Shown here piece by piece: positions 34,789 through 46,559 of a DNA stretch of 47,500 nucleotides; positions within the stretch are counted from its first letter, which is position 1, and every line of letters starts with the position of its first letter. This stretch comes from Chondrilla cf. caribensis (lineage: Eukaryota > Porifera > Demospongiae > Chondrillida > Chondrillidae), in assembly GCA_964020155.1 (NCBI GenBank), contig OZ026551.1, positions 1,169,018-1,216,517 on the forward strand, read 5' to 3'. Below the pieces are notes generated by a model, which was given only the letters and a program-made list of their open reading frames with translations, was not told the origin of the DNA and searched no databases. Position numbers and translations under genes: made by a program.

Positions 34789-35637
34789 GTGTGTGATGAG
34801 GGTGAGGTTCCAATGTGTAATAAGGGGAGGATTTGATGGAGATTTGGACTATGTTTAACACACACTGGACAATGGATAGTTCAGTGCTGTACATAATTGA
34901 TTTACCCTTACCGATGATGCATAGAACAATATATCAAGTAATTGCTGCAAAAATAGGCAGAAAACATGATTTTTGCTTCACGTCCACAAGGCGTTATTCT
35001 TTTCTCCTCCTTTTCCAAAGTACAGAGATAACTAGTAAATACGTATCTTGGTTTAGGAAAGGAGCGAACAGCTTTGCTTTCAGCTGTGTAGCCATCTAAC
35101 TCTGAAGGCGAGTGTGAATTATGTGGTTTCTTTCAGAAACTTTTTTTGTAGAAAGGCAAACGTGTGTGAATGTGTATGGATACCCATGTTATGAGGAGGA
35201 GTGCGTAGGAGATAGGCTAAGAGTATAGATGGCATGAAGAGGTATGCGCATGCATACATGTTGCTTGTAGACTTCAATCGGGGATTCTCTCAATAAAGCT
35301 TGCATGGTAATAATTGTTTGTGATTCAGGTTTAACAAGGGAATACTTTTACATTTGTATACATGGCGTAGGCTTGTGTGTACAATAGCATGTTTTGAAAT
35401 TCCGTTATCACTCTAACTTTCAGAAAGGATGTAACACCCACACACATTGCGTGAACTTGAGGGTGAACGTTTGTATTCAAGTAGTAAACTGTATCCCTAT
35501 GGTCTTATGTCATGCTAAGGTGGTTACATAGGTGCGGAGTTTGTTGGTTTCAATACCTCTGTTGCAACTTACTACACGTACGGATGTGTAGCCTTGAAAC
35601 CTACTGTGGACTGCTACTTCAAAACTTCTTAAAGTGA

Positions 35638-35640
<3 letters not shown>
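34789..35640. other. Intergenic stretch, no gene recognised
   Basis: Only short unsupported frames are seen. Confidence 0.4.
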
Positions 35641-35704
<64 letters not shown>

Positions 35705-35760
35705 TGTGGTTTGTGTGTGTGCGTTTGTGTGTGTGTGTGTGTGTTGTGCATGTGGTGTGT

Positions 35761-35827
<67 letters not shown>
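35641..35827. repeat. (GT)n microsatellite
   Basis: GT run with interruptions around 35701-35755 (TTTGTGTGGTTTG, GTGCATGTGG). Confidence 0.95.
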
Positions 35828-35828
<1 letters not shown>

Positions 35829-36214
35829 TGGGGACTTTCACAAACATCCCGACCTACATAATAATTAGGATTCATACATTTGCACTCGTGGCAGATATAA
35901 CCAATTTTGGTAGTCTCAACATAACATTATTGTTAATTAAATTAAGTTTTATGTAAACTTGTTTTCATATGGTTTGTGTATAAGGCACTCATCAAGGCTG
36001 CTATTTTTGACAAGGGTTTTATTATCCAGGAAGTGATGCAAGAATTGTTATAAAAATAGTGCAGCCAAAAAAATTATCCACAAATAACATCTGCATGTAT
36101 TATTATGCATATGCATAGGTGTAGTCCATGTATCAATGTATGTGCCATGCATACATAAACTTATGATAATGTGTTGTGTGTTCCATTGGTACCTGCAGTT
36201 GGAAATTTCTGTAT

Positions 36215-36279
36215 TCAATTCTTCATCTCATTGCCTTTCTCATCAGGATTGTCTAATTCAGTTTCTATTTCGGAATTGT
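36215..36279 (-). CDS. Candidate terminal exon, acidic tail, unrecognised
   Basis: After GACACACAG the minus strand reads NSEIETELDNPDEKGNEMKN and then TGA, a 65-nt exon entered in phase 1. The composition is strongly acidic. No upstream exon with matching phase was found; the next open minus-strand exon (36713-36816) ends in phase 0. Low confidence. Confidence 0.25.
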
Positions 36280-36452
36280 CTGTGTGTCTGTGTCCCAACC
36301 CCCCCCTCTAAACCATTCGTGACGCCTCTTTCCTAAATGTCCAATATGTCTCCCTTTCTGTACGTGTCTTTATTCTCCTTCGGTATTAAACTAATTCTAC
36401 TTAACTAAAACCATACCTTTAATTTTCCCCTTCAATTTGCCAAATTGTAGGA

Positions 36453-36555
36453 CAGTCGTCTCCATATTCGAACTCGGAATGTTTGACAGACAATTTGGCG
36501 TTGCGGATGGTGAGAGAACCGGTTATCTGAGATACAGATAAGCGAGGTCTGACCG
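36453..36555. mobile_element. Degenerate MITE remnant
   Basis: Starts CAGTCGTCTCC and ends GCGAGGTCTGACCG|TA. The ends are loosely inverted and match the CAGTxxxACCTC family. The left TA is not intact. Confidence 0.35.
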
Positions 36556-36712
36556 TACATATGAAGCAATACATGTGCGAATGATTTGATGCAGACAGGT
36601 ATAGGTGGTATGATCAGTTGGTGAACTCATTTTCATAGTGTCAATACCACACATACACCTTATAATCATGCCACAAACAGTGAACTACGTATACTATGCT
36701 GTACGGCCGTAC

Positions 36713-36816
36713 ATAGAGAACCATATCTATCTCTGCAAGATTCCAAGCTGTAGCGTCTGCATACTGACCTTGTATGGCGTCCTTGTCTATTTTCATCGTT
36801 GCCTTGTGTTCAACCA
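36713..36816 (-). CDS. Candidate exon with a V-V-E-H-K motif
   Basis: After GTGATAG the minus strand reads VVEHKATMKIDKDAIQGQYA, then DATAWNLAEIDMVLY, ending TAT|GTACGG, a 104-nt exon entered in phase 1. A hydrophobic strand ending E-x-K, followed about 13 residues later by Q and Y, resembles the E-x-K...Q core of PD-(D/E)XK nuclease folds. One exon is not enough to assign a family, and no upstream catalytic Asp is identified. Confidence 0.3.
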
Positions 36817-37105
36817 CTATCACATGTTACATTCACTAGCTCCAAGGGGAAATACAGGCCTCACTCAATGCTGACTGGAATAGGACCCTGATATCAATAG
36901 TTCTTCTTAGGGTGCGGTAGCCTCTGTAATAATTACATTTTGACTTTCACCGTAACGCTCAATATATGTACGTATACGTATGATAATTAAAAATTGGCCT
37001 GAAATTTTGAGTGTGAATGTTTGCCAAACATAGTATCTTCAGTGAAGGTTCTTGTGAATCTGAAACAGACGTTCTTGCAATTAAGTGTGGGGGCAGGAGG
37101 GTTCG

Positions 37106-37833
37106 CTAGTCATTAGAGTTTTGCAACTCAAATTTCTTGTGTCTGTCAAGAATGTTGGAAGCCCAGTGTGTCTCCTCTTGGATTACTGCACTCACTTGAG
37201 GTATGTCTTGTAGAACATCCACTCAGTGTCAGTTCTGGTATCTGTATTCTTTGCGGTCCACGGAAAGGTCCGATACTGTTGTAGCAGGTATTTGGGTGCT
37301 TACATCAGTGATGTGAACATACTTTTTGATCTCTTCAATTATTTGTATTGTGCTCTCAGCAGGTGGTAATTTGATTTTGTATTTGTGTATCTCTTCTACT
37401 TATATGCATAGTTTTAGCCTGTTCAGTTATGCGACAGAGAGATAAAATCAAAGTTGCATTCATCACCTCGCTCCCCTGCCTGTGGCAAAGTTTTAACACC
37501 TTTGTCAGGCTTCATATCCAAGCTATGATCACGTGCGCTCTGGCATTAGCGTTAGTTAGTTCTGGCATTTCTATTAACCACAGTCCGTAGTGAAATCTGA
37601 TACCGCACTGTGCACCACAAGGGGAGCTACTAATCAGTCCAGACCCTTCAGCAAATACGGTGCTATTATCATGCTGTTCTGGAAAAGTTACCCATATTAT
37701 GATCCCTAGTCAATACACAATATTGCCTTTATTAATATGCGTGCTTACTGCCAATAGTAGTCGTTTGTCTACCATTTGAGAACGACTATTCTGGTTGAAT
37801 CTCCTGACATCCCTTATAGTATTTTCATGTCCA
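37106..37833 (-). CDS. Candidate five-exon minus-strand gene end, unrecognised
   Basis: Exons 37833-37749 (GHENTIRDVRRF ... KRLLLA|GTAAGC), 37539-37467 (SARDHSLDMKPDKGVKTLPQ ... CGAG|GTGATG), 37398-37304 (EEIHKYKIKLPP ... KKYVHITD|GTAAGC), 37275-37196 (YRTFPWTAKNTDT ... TYL, AA|GTGAGT) and 37142-37106 (HKKFELQNSND, stop). Joins are phase 0, 1, 0 and 2, all consistent. The intron between 37304 and 37275 would be only 28 nt, which is unusually short; alternatively an indel or an acceptor at 37299 is involved. The first exon is entered in phase 2 from beyond the adjacent CA tract. Composition is charged and protein-like, but I recognise no family. Confidence 0.4.
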
Positions 37834-37849
37834 CTTCAGTATGCTACAC

Positions 37850-37850
<1 letters not shown>

Positions 37851-37915
<65 letters not shown>

Positions 37916-37926
37916 TGTATGTGTGT

Positions 37927-38013
<87 letters not shown>

Positions 38014-38024
38014 TGTATGTGTGT

Positions 38025-38062
<38 letters not shown>

Positions 38063-38087
38063 TGTATGTGTGTGTTGTGCGTGCGTG

Positions 38088-38153
<66 letters not shown>
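37851..38153. repeat. (GT)n microsatellite with GGTGTATGTG variants
   Basis: Like the 1-334 tract it contains GGTGTATG variants and a GTGCGTGCGTG run just before its right end, supporting common origin with that tract. Confidence 0.95.
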
Positions 38154-38154
<1 letters not shown>

Positions 38155-38272
38155 TCCTACAATTAAATGCAACTGTGAATTTATAATTTGTATTATAATA
38201 TGTAATCTGGCACTTTATTCAAATTCCTTATTGCAGGTACAATTTCATTCCTGCCAATCAGATTGTCCAATT
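38154..38272. repeat. Duplicated segment, copy 2
   Basis: Partner of 338-455. Here similarity continues into CAACATGCAGCACTGC, absent from copy 1. Minus-strand reading gives LQCCMLQLDNLIGRNEIVPA, then ATAAGG where copy 1 has GTAAGG. Confidence 0.8.
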
Positions 38273-38339
38273 GCAACATGCAGCACTGCAAAGTCAAGCA
38301 TGAGTCACTCTCAAACATTGGATGACCTCAAATAGCAAC

Positions 38340-38940
38340 AAAGGCAGTCCCACGTAGAAGAAATTATCCCATAAATTCAGGAAGCAATGATTTATGCATT
38401 TATCCCTGTGATTACCTCATACGTCATATCCAAGAGTGTACGTTAACTCGGGCTTGATGCTTTAGCTGTTCATCTTGGGAATGGCTTTACTGAATACGGT
38501 AAGAAAACATTTTTCTATCAATGTATGAGGAAAATCCTGTTAAATATGCTTTATTCATAGATAAACTGTTATAGTAGCTGATACATTATAATGCATAAAC
38601 TTACAACGAATAAACGAGGTTTACACTTGGTTATTGCACACAAATCACACTACTATGAGTATATGCCACCTTGAAGGATGCTATATCATACATCGTGGCT
38701 GGTGATTATTATACAATACTACAATTGTGTCGTAGTTCTATAAATATAATAGGTATAATATAGACCACTCAATTTGAATATAACTCGCCACGTATTGAAC
38801 AGGACCCCCGGGGAGATCAGTCTTGGAACTGACGGGGTTTTCCTGTATAAATATTTAATATCTATCTATCTATCTATCAATACGACCCACGCATGCATCG
38901 TAATTAAGTGATGTCATTTCCTGCGGGTTTAGTACGGACT
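38340..38940. other. Upstream region of the Ig/FN3 gene
   Basis: AT-rich, with a (TATC)n run at about 38862-38878. No gene seen. It probably contains the promoter of the gene starting at 39025. Confidence 0.45.
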
Positions 38941-38941
38941 C

Positions 38942-38948
38942 TATAAAA
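38942..38948 (+). promoter_or_regulatory. TATA box
   Basis: TATAAAA lies 83 bp upstream of the ATG at 39025. Transcription from about 38970 would start after the in-frame ATG at 38965, leaving 39025 as the first usable start. That agrees with the signal peptide beginning there. Confidence 0.55.
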
Positions 38949-39024
38949 GCCTGTGGACTCGACGATGCTTTGCAGACCCAATCTAGATTGGTATTCGGAT
39001 CGATTTCGAAGTTTGAGAACGAAG

Positions 39025-39564
39025 ATGTTTGGCTTTCAAGGAAGGATCCTCTCTATGTATCTATATTTTGTGTACTTTTCAGCAGTTTATATCGAAAGTG
39101 AGTCGCATTTGCAGCTATCTGTGGTTCTAGTCAGGGTTTGGCCAACGTGGCTAGTTCTTGGTGCAGGCATCGATAGTCAATCAATGCTGGCGATTGTTGT
39201 ACCTCGCCTACTAAGCAAGCTCGAGTCGAAGCCGCTTTCGTTTTGGCCAAAATCGGTTTCCTACGGTTGCACTTTCAAGTTCAGTTCCAGAGCTGTGAAT
39301 CCGTACCAAGAATGAGCTAGTCCAAATGCAGCTGCCTTCATATCAGTTTTCTCTTACGTACCCTCCCGCGAATAAGCTTTAAATACTTCTCCTGGACACA
39401 AGGATCTGCGTAATATACGTACACTTCGCGCGCACTTGCCGCATATTCCGATACCGTGTGTGGTCGTTATTTTTTGTTGTTTGCGTTAAAACTTATGGTG
39501 CGAATGGAATGTTGTTTTGTGTTGTGCTTCTCGCTTGGTGTGCGTGGTGTGTGTGCGTGTGCGT

Positions 39565-39654
<90 letters not shown>

Positions 39655-41578
39655 GATTTTCATGCAATGCATATATCCTCCAGTAGGTCAGTCCCTTACA
39701 AACCCTTGTACAAGCAATATTGGAATAACACGTGGGGATACGATGGAGAATGTTGGACAGCAAGTTCTTGTCTTTGATGAAGATTTTAGCAAAGTCCCGA
39801 TGTGTTTTTTGTGCAACTGGACAGGGAGTGGGAACCCCTTCACCCTGTGGGCTCCGACTATGCAGACTGATTATGATGGCTTAATGGGAGAACTTCGCGA
39901 TGTGAGGAATTATTTATTCAGCATCATTAGCGAGCTTCAGAGCAGATCTAGACATAGCGCAAGTAACTTAACATTCGACGGGAGGGGGCATAACGACGAG
40001 GGGTTCTACTACTGCTCAAATTTCAACCATGGGTGCTTTGTTGGAGTTTTTCAACGGAAGAATTTGAGTAAGTCATGGAACATGTAGCTAACATGCAACA
40101 CACGCAACAGTACAGAAAAGGATATACGTATTCCTCTGACTTAAATCCTTTGTGGTAGATCTTAGAATTCAGTTTACTGTTTAATCGTTTGCTATTACCA
40201 TAGGTTGCACCAATTGTGACGTTCTGACACACACCGGTACTCCAATTTGTTATTGAATGTATGTATTCATGCGGAACAGATTGTTAGCATGATTATTCTA
40301 GTCTTACCTACCTTACTGTTTTTAAGCATACCTTAGTGTGTCGATCCATCAGTAAGTATTATACTTGGTGGGCGAAGCTTTGATAATGTATATGCCTGCA
40401 TTGGCAACCTGTTAAGACCCTAATCAATTCGCGTGGCCTTGAGTTGGATTTTGGCTTCCTGGTCACTGCCTGGCTGCATAGTCCTACCATTAACCTCTGA
40501 CCGATGATCCTTGTACCTATCGGCTTTCTTTCATATCTGAACACCAGTCTAATTACCTTCTGCAGTACAATGTACTGTATCATCTCCATGCTCTACTATG
40601 TATCTCTCCTGTATCCCTCTCAGTATGGGTGTATCCTATATGATAATATATGCACACACATATACATACAATCTGAATGGAATTCATTGCACATACCTCA
40701 CTGGAATTTTGCAATGCTTGCAATGTGTGCTGTTTTGCCAAATTTTGCATGTGGAAAAATTCCACAGGACTTTTGCGTGTTGTTCATGTATGACAGTTTG
40801 TTAGATGTGCTCATGTACATACATACATACATGCATGCACGTACGAGTGCACATGTACATACATTACAACCTCTTTAAGACAAACACTCTAATGACAAAT
40901 TTCTGCTTAATGCAAACTAATTTCTGAGCATCATAGTTGTAGTAGTGTATTATAGTAAGCCAATCCTGATAAGAAGAACATCCGATAACAAGAACTAATT
41001 TAATGGGTCCCTTGTAGTTTGTCTTAAAGAGTTTCTACTGTATATACATTTTCATACACACATGTGTACACAGGTGGACATCTACATACCTACATGTATG
41101 TATGTACAGGAGAACATGTACTTATATACAATCTATAATGGAATTTATTATAGTGCTATGCGAAATCTCATTCATCGGATTTCTCTAGAACCCAATTTCA
41201 CTCTGTACTTTTCTTTGTGTTTCCAGTACCACAGAACTTTCGAATCAACCACATCTCCCACACTGGGTTCGAGGTTTACTGGTCAAATGTTACGCTTTCC
41301 CGATACGTAAGGAAGTACGAACTTGTAGTCACCAGTGAGGGTCGTGTGGTGCACACGGAAACCATTACCCCAACAAATGGCGAAGAATATAAGAGAAAAA
41401 TATCGTGTGTGCAGCCAGGGAAGGCGTTTGAGGTTAGCCTTTCAGCTCTTTACAGTTTCCAGGAGACAGGATTCTACAGAGTTTCGGAAAAGCTCACAGT
41501 TTCGACTCCAATGAACGTTGGGATGTCTCAGTGCATTGGTGAGAAATGACGAAAGCATACATGCATGCAAGGGTGCAT

Positions 41579-41638
<60 letters not shown>

Positions 41639-44600
41639 CTTTGTGATGAAATCTTACTAAAGTCTATAATCAAATACCTTTATAACACGCACTCACCTTC
41701 ACACTTTTCACTGAGTTCGATCTGTTCTATAGTGTGTGAATAGACAGGAATATATACATAGACTGACACACACGTACCCATTTCCTTTATGTTCATTACA
41801 GAAGCCCCTGCTGTCATTGCCCAACCTCATCCACTGAACAAGGGTGCTGTGTCGGTTACATGGACCTTGCCTTCAGGGACTGTACCAGCCAAGAGCATCA
41901 TTCGATACAAAAACATCATGACATCGGGCAGCGTGGAGAAGGTTGTTGAAGGTGCTTCCGACTCTGCAGTCATTGATAACCTCGAAGTCGGCGCCACTTA
42001 TGCAGTCAGTGTTGCCCTTTCAGGGTCTGGAACAGCTACGCATTCCGCGATGGAGTTCAGTGAAAGCGTTTTCGTTACCACACAAAATGGTTAGTGTACA
42101 CCATATGTTTGTCACCACACACTATAGTTACTTAGTGTACAGTATACATACATACATATGTGTACATATGCACTACCACAGCACGATATTATGTATTGAG
42201 TAGATTTGTAGTATGTGTACATACGTAAACATAATATGTACTGGTCAATTTGTGGGTATGCAGGTATTTTGACCCATGAGATGGTTGTGTGGGTGGGAAT
42301 GTAATGTGCTCGTGTAAAAATGTTAAGCTTTTGTGAGTATTCGGAAAAGAGGCTGCTGTACACTATATACAGTTGAACCTCTCTATTATGGACTCTTTGG
42401 GACCTTGGTTTTAGTCCTTATTATAGAGGTTTCCTCAATTCAGAGGTCACTTAATACACTACAGTACTACACTGGGACACAGAATGGTGTCCTTATTATA
42501 GAAGTTTCTGCAATTCAGAGGTTTGTAATAGAGAGGTTCCACTGTAGTATGTACACGTTTGCAAGAGATAGGAGGGTGAAGCCTGAGGTGTTGTATGAAA
42601 GGATTCGTTTCCTGTGCTTCCTTCCCAAAGGAAATGTAGACGACATGTTTCCTTCCCAAAGGAAATGTAGACGACATGTTTCCTTCCCAAAGGAAATGTA
42701 GACGACATGTTTCCTGATTAACCTCTTGTTGACCGTTTGGTAGCTAATTGATTAGTCCATTGTCACATCTGGGTATAGTCAGGGATGTATGATACGTATG
42801 TATCCCTGTGGGTCTCTTTGATGCTGCCACGAACTCAGGATACACACGTGTGTATGATATTTCTGCTACTATGCATGGCATATTCAGTCCTGTTGAGTTG
42901 ATCCTATTTTATCATTTTCCATAGTGCCCAGATCTCCAGTACTAACGGCACCTACATCAGTGGGCCCTCACTCTATAGAGCTCTCTTGGAAAACTGATGC
43001 AGCGAGGTCCACACTGCCTGAGAATGTTACAGTCAGTGCAGTTCGGTACAGCCCTCATACGTCTTCTGCTGTGCGACGATCTCCTGATTCGAGGTCAATC
43101 ACGATTCCTGCATCCACAGGGTCTGTTATCGTGTCTGATTTGCTCGTAGACACAGAGTATTTGATCAAGATATGGGCAGCCAACAGTCTTGGTAGGAGCG
43201 ACAGTCACGAGTTGAGGATCCGAACTGCTTCACCAACACCAGGTAGGAATGAGTTTTACTACCTCTTCGAGGTACATCTGAAAGTTCACAACCTCTTCAA
43301 ACATGTGTGCATGCGTACCTGTGTACATGCATATCCTTGTTACACGCATTCATGTGTGAATAAGAAATGTACTTATTTTTATTTGTTTTATATTGTATAC
43401 ACGTGTATGAATCAGATGTATAATATCATTACTTTATATTGTCTATGCATTTATACACACTTCTCTCTATTCTATGTCCTGTGTGTTAGATTATCCACAT
43501 TACATACGTATGTGTGTACATAGATGCATATCTTCTGTATGTTTTTCTCTGTCATTCACCTCAATTGTAATCTGTCTTTTTCAACCTCCAGTTAAACCAA
43601 AAGGCCCATCTTTCATCAGTGCTGTAGCTCTGAATTCCAGTTCCATTCATCTAATTTGGAATGTGTCCAGGGACGACAACTCCTCTTGTGTGCCCAGTGT
43701 GTTCACAATCATTACAAGCATCATTGACAATGAGGGTGAAGTCATTCGCATCGACAGCACCGATGTCCGCTATCCTCTCACACAGGTGGTTATCGACAAC
43801 CTTTTGCCTCTGAAGCGATACATTTTCCAGATAGGGATGACCTGTTCCAATGGAATGGATAGCCAAACTTCCGAGATCAAAATAAGGACCCCTTCTCCTG
43901 GTGAGTAAGCATGTCGGTTAGTGTTGGGGGTGTTCCCCTTGTAATGTAAAACTGCCCCTTTAGTGCCATAATATACACTCCTTTCATTTTACATGACAAT
44001 GTTGTCATAATAGCTGTCTCCTAGCTGTAAGTGGGGAGAATTCCCCTTGGCATGTACGACCTCTATAATGTGCCATATTTGGTTCCTTTGACTTTACATG
44101 GCTATGTTGTTATCATAATTGTGGTTTCATAAAACTATACCCGCTTGAGGGGCTCCATTGCCACTTGAGAGGAAGGGAAATTTGGTGATGTTTGCTTTAC
44201 TGTGGATGGTATGCGGATAGAGTGGATTATTATCAGGTGTCACATCCACTGAATCAACAGGAAGGCAGGAAGGGGGAAAAAGCACTTCCTGTGGTATCCT
44301 GTAACAATGATGTAATGAAAACTTTTACATCTTCCTCTTTTCCTGTGTGTGGTGTAATGTGTTGTTGCAAGTATTCATGTACTAAGTGAAGTCTACTATG
44401 TTGTACATATCCCTGTAGTATATTATTGTACATATTCCTGTACTAATTTGTACATATTCCTGCACTAATTTGTACATATTCCTGTACTATGCTGTACATA
44501 TTCCTGTACTATGCTGTACATATTCCTGTACTATGCGGTACATATTCCTGTACTATGTTGTACATACTCCTGTACTATGCTGTACATATTCCTGTACCAT

Positions 44601-45075
44601 GTGGTACATATTCCTGTACTGCACTGTACATACTTTATGTGTTCTGTTGGTTCTACATATTCCTCCTCTACACTGTACTATACATGTTTACATTCTACTC
44701 AATTTAATTCGAATTTCATCTTCATTACATTTCAAATTATGTACACTATTTTCTCCCCCCCCAGTGCCCACTGAAGAACCAAATGTTACATTATTGGAAC
44801 GGGATTGTCATAGTGTTGTTCTAGATATAAAGAGTCCGTTTGCAAACAAAAGCGAAGGAGAGGTTTCCACTTACACGCTGAAATACAAAAAATATCAAAT
44901 CGAACACGTTCCGTGGACAGTTGTTGTCATTCCTGCTCAAGCGTGTGCGGATGTGACTCGGTATGTACTGACAAGACTCGAGCCAGATACCAAGTATCGT
45001 TACAAACTCAAGTCTGCTAATAAACTTGGAAATGGACCTATTTTATGTGGTGTTTTCAAAACTCGGTCAACAACG

Positions 45076-45150
<75 letters not shown>

Positions 45151-45159
45151 TGTGTGCAT

Positions 45160-45198
<39 letters not shown>

Positions 45199-45261
45199 TG
45201 TGTGTGTGTGTGTGTGTGTACGTGCGTGTGTGTGTACGTGCGTGTGTGTGTGTGTGTGTGT

Positions 45262-45297
<36 letters not shown>

Positions 45298-45532
45298 ATG
45301 TGTACATGTGTGTGTGTGTGTGTGTTCGTGTGTGTACATAAAGCAAGGATTTACAATACTATTGTGTCATTTCTGTAGCATGTGAACCATTACATATGAC
45401 CCCACACCCTTTCAATTCCTTAGGATTGAGATGTTTCCCGATGATATAAAAGACGAATAACAATCTTTAGCTATTGATAGTTGCTATCATTTTTTATGTT
45501 TTCTTCAGCACAAAATGTACTTAACAATGTAG
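39025..45532 (+). CDS. Secreted protein with one Ig-like and five fibronectin type III domains
   Basis: Exons: 39025-39097 (signal peptide, MFGFQGRILSMYLYFVYFSA), 39684-40067 (Ig-like, residues ~25-152, CNW ... HNDEGFYYCSN), then one FN3 per exon: 41227-41538, 41802-42089, 42925-43242, 43592-43900 and 44765-45075. All joins from exon 1 to exon 7 are phase 1; exon 7 ends in phase 0. FN3 signatures include FEVYWS, VSVTWTLPSG, IELSWKT, IHLIWNV and LEPDTKYRYKLKSANKLGNG. The last exon is either 45379-45399 (HVNHYI, stop) or 45509-45532 (HKMYLTM, stop, after a strong TTTTCTTCAG), giving about 671 residues without a membrane anchor. A missed downstream exon could still supply one. Introns hold GT/CA tracts, two MITEs and two minisatellites. 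Likely a cell-surface or matrix recognition protein. Confidence 0.85.
39537..39654. repeat. (GT)n microsatellite in intron 1 of the Ig/FN3 gene
   Basis: Lies about 30 bp upstream of the acceptor ATATCCTCCAG at 39683. Confidence 0.9.
40862..41040. mobile_element. MITE, TA-flanked, in intron 2 of the Ig/FN3 gene
   Basis: 179 bp, TA|CATTACAACCTCTTTAAGAC ... TTAAAGAGTTTCTACTG|TA. The inverted ends share CTCTTTAAGACAAAC exactly. Same broad family as the CAGTxGAACCTC elements but with a different inner sequence. Confidence 0.75.
41580..41637. repeat. (CA)n microsatellite in intron 3 of the Ig/FN3 gene
   Basis: CA run about 40 bp after the donor G|GTGAGAA at 41539. Confidence 0.95.
42370..42544. 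mobile_element. MITE with CAGTTGAACCTC / GAGGTTCCACTG ends
   Basis: 175 bp, flanked by TA on both sides (42368-42369, 42545-42546). Its reverse complement aligns along its length with 4214-4390. Lies in intron 4 of the Ig/FN3 gene. Confidence 0.85.
42620..42712 (+). repeat. 31-bp tandem repeat, three copies
   Basis: Perfect copies starting CCTTCCCAAAGGAAATGTAG at 42620, 42651 and 42682. Intronic. Confidence 0.95.
44400..44640 (+). repeat. 22-bp minisatellite, about 11 copies
   Basis: Units of TGTACATATTCCTGTACTAT with minor changes, in the intron before the fifth FN3 exon. Each unit includes TGTACA, a palindrome. Confidence 0.9.
45076..45338. repeat. (GT)n tract starting at the donor of FN3 exon 7
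   Basis: ACAACG|GTGAGTGTGTGT: the donor consensus runs straight into the repeat. TACGTG and TACATG interruptions recur. Confidence 0.9.
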
Positions 45533-45653
45533 ACACTGCTTTTATTATTGTAATTCCTTGTAGTTTCATATACACCGTTGTCATCTATAGTATTGATGAT
45601 GACATGCGGTTGCCATTTTTGTCCCTTTAATGTAATGATTGTAATATTTTGGA

Positions 45654-45659
45654 ATTAAA
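45654..45659 (+). terminator. Probable poly(A) signal of the Ig/FN3 gene
   Basis: ATTAAA, the commonest variant signal, about 120 bp after the later of the two candidate stop codons. An AATAAA follows near 45695. Confidence 0.45.
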
Positions 45660-45699
45660 GTGTACTTCATCAGGTATTATATTATTATTATACAATAAA

Positions 45700-46190
45700 T
45701 ACACATACAATTAAATAATTCTGCATCTCAATGTCTACATTAATGTATTATCTATATTATAGCTAATTAAGCTATACCATGCATAATGTACATGTGCACA
45801 ATTATTATTGAATGTCACAGCATGTTAATAGCATGTTAATAGTTATTTTGATTTCTGGACTGGGATGAATTCTGGTATATCAGTATTGTCATACTGAGAT
45901 GCTCGAACACGTTCGAAAATTATAGCTTCATTATGCTGCATCTAATCTCCATGGCTACATTATAGATAGACTGCTTCAGATTCAATTGGATGATTGTTGT
46001 AGAATTTCATTTTATAGATGCTATTTACTTTTTAGTGTCAAGTTTGCAAGTACAGACTATCTATGTCATTAGGTTCTCATGCTGTAGAGATCTTGTGGAG
46101 GATAGATGTTGCTTGAGAACAATACTATTACCCCTATATAGCTGTTAAGACTTCTCCTTTCGACTTCAGTGCGCTCAACATTCTCCTCAT
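45700..46190. other. Convergent intergenic region
   Basis: AT-rich spacer between the plus-strand Ig/FN3 gene and the minus-strand receptor gene. A short direct repeat AGCATGTTAAT occurs near 45821-45841. No gene recognised. Confidence 0.45.
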
Positions 46191-46194
46191 GGTG

Positions 46195-46365
46195 CTATCG
46201 GTGGTGGAGCCTCTGACTGACCGAAACCATCTCCCCATCAGACATCGCTTCAATCATTCCCAAAGGACGAAGGCGATGCATGTATGAGTGGACACTGCTC
46301 TTGGCTATGACTCGTATCCACTGTTGTACTGTGTCTGCATCCTGAACCAGTCTGGGCTCGGGATT
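46195..46365 (-). CDS. Candidate minus-strand open segment, unrecognised
   Basis: The minus strand is open from about 46365 to a TAG at 46197-46195, reading PRLVQDADTVQQWIRVIAKS, then RLRPLGMIEAMSDGEMVSVS. The composition is protein-like. It lies downstream of the tail stop of the transmembrane gene, so it could be an alternative last exon, another gene or a remnant. No clear acceptor. Confidence 0.3.
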   Translation of the reverse strand, partial: NPEPRLVQDADTVQQWIRVIAKSSVHSYMHRLRPLGMIEAMSDGEMVSVSQRLHHR

Positions 46366-46559
46366 TCACCATTGTGTACTCCCTAGTGTCAAATTACATA
46401 AGATATGTAGTGACCGTATTTTATTCCTGGACCACTGCATATACATACATATTAATATGCATACTTATGTGCCTGATTGTTAGTGTTTATGTAATAAACA
46501 TTGGACACAAAGTGTTTGAAGTATCAGTTAGTGAGTCATACATCCACACATTCTACCAG

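Noticed and set aside
34004..34894. Ser/Pro/Leu-rich and Arg/Glu/Gly-rich frames over 250 residues
   Set aside because: Products of the CCCTCT repeat; no conserved composition outside it.
37520..37720. Open minus-strand frame containing VTFPEQHDNSTVFAEG
   Set aside because: It cannot be joined in phase to the neighbouring exons, whereas skipping it joins 37749 to 37539 in phase 0; treated as intron.
40068..40087. Read-through end SKSWNM of the Ig exon
   Set aside because: The donor TTGA|GTAAGT at 40068 joins the first FN3 exon in phase 1; read-through would end the protein before all FN3 domains.
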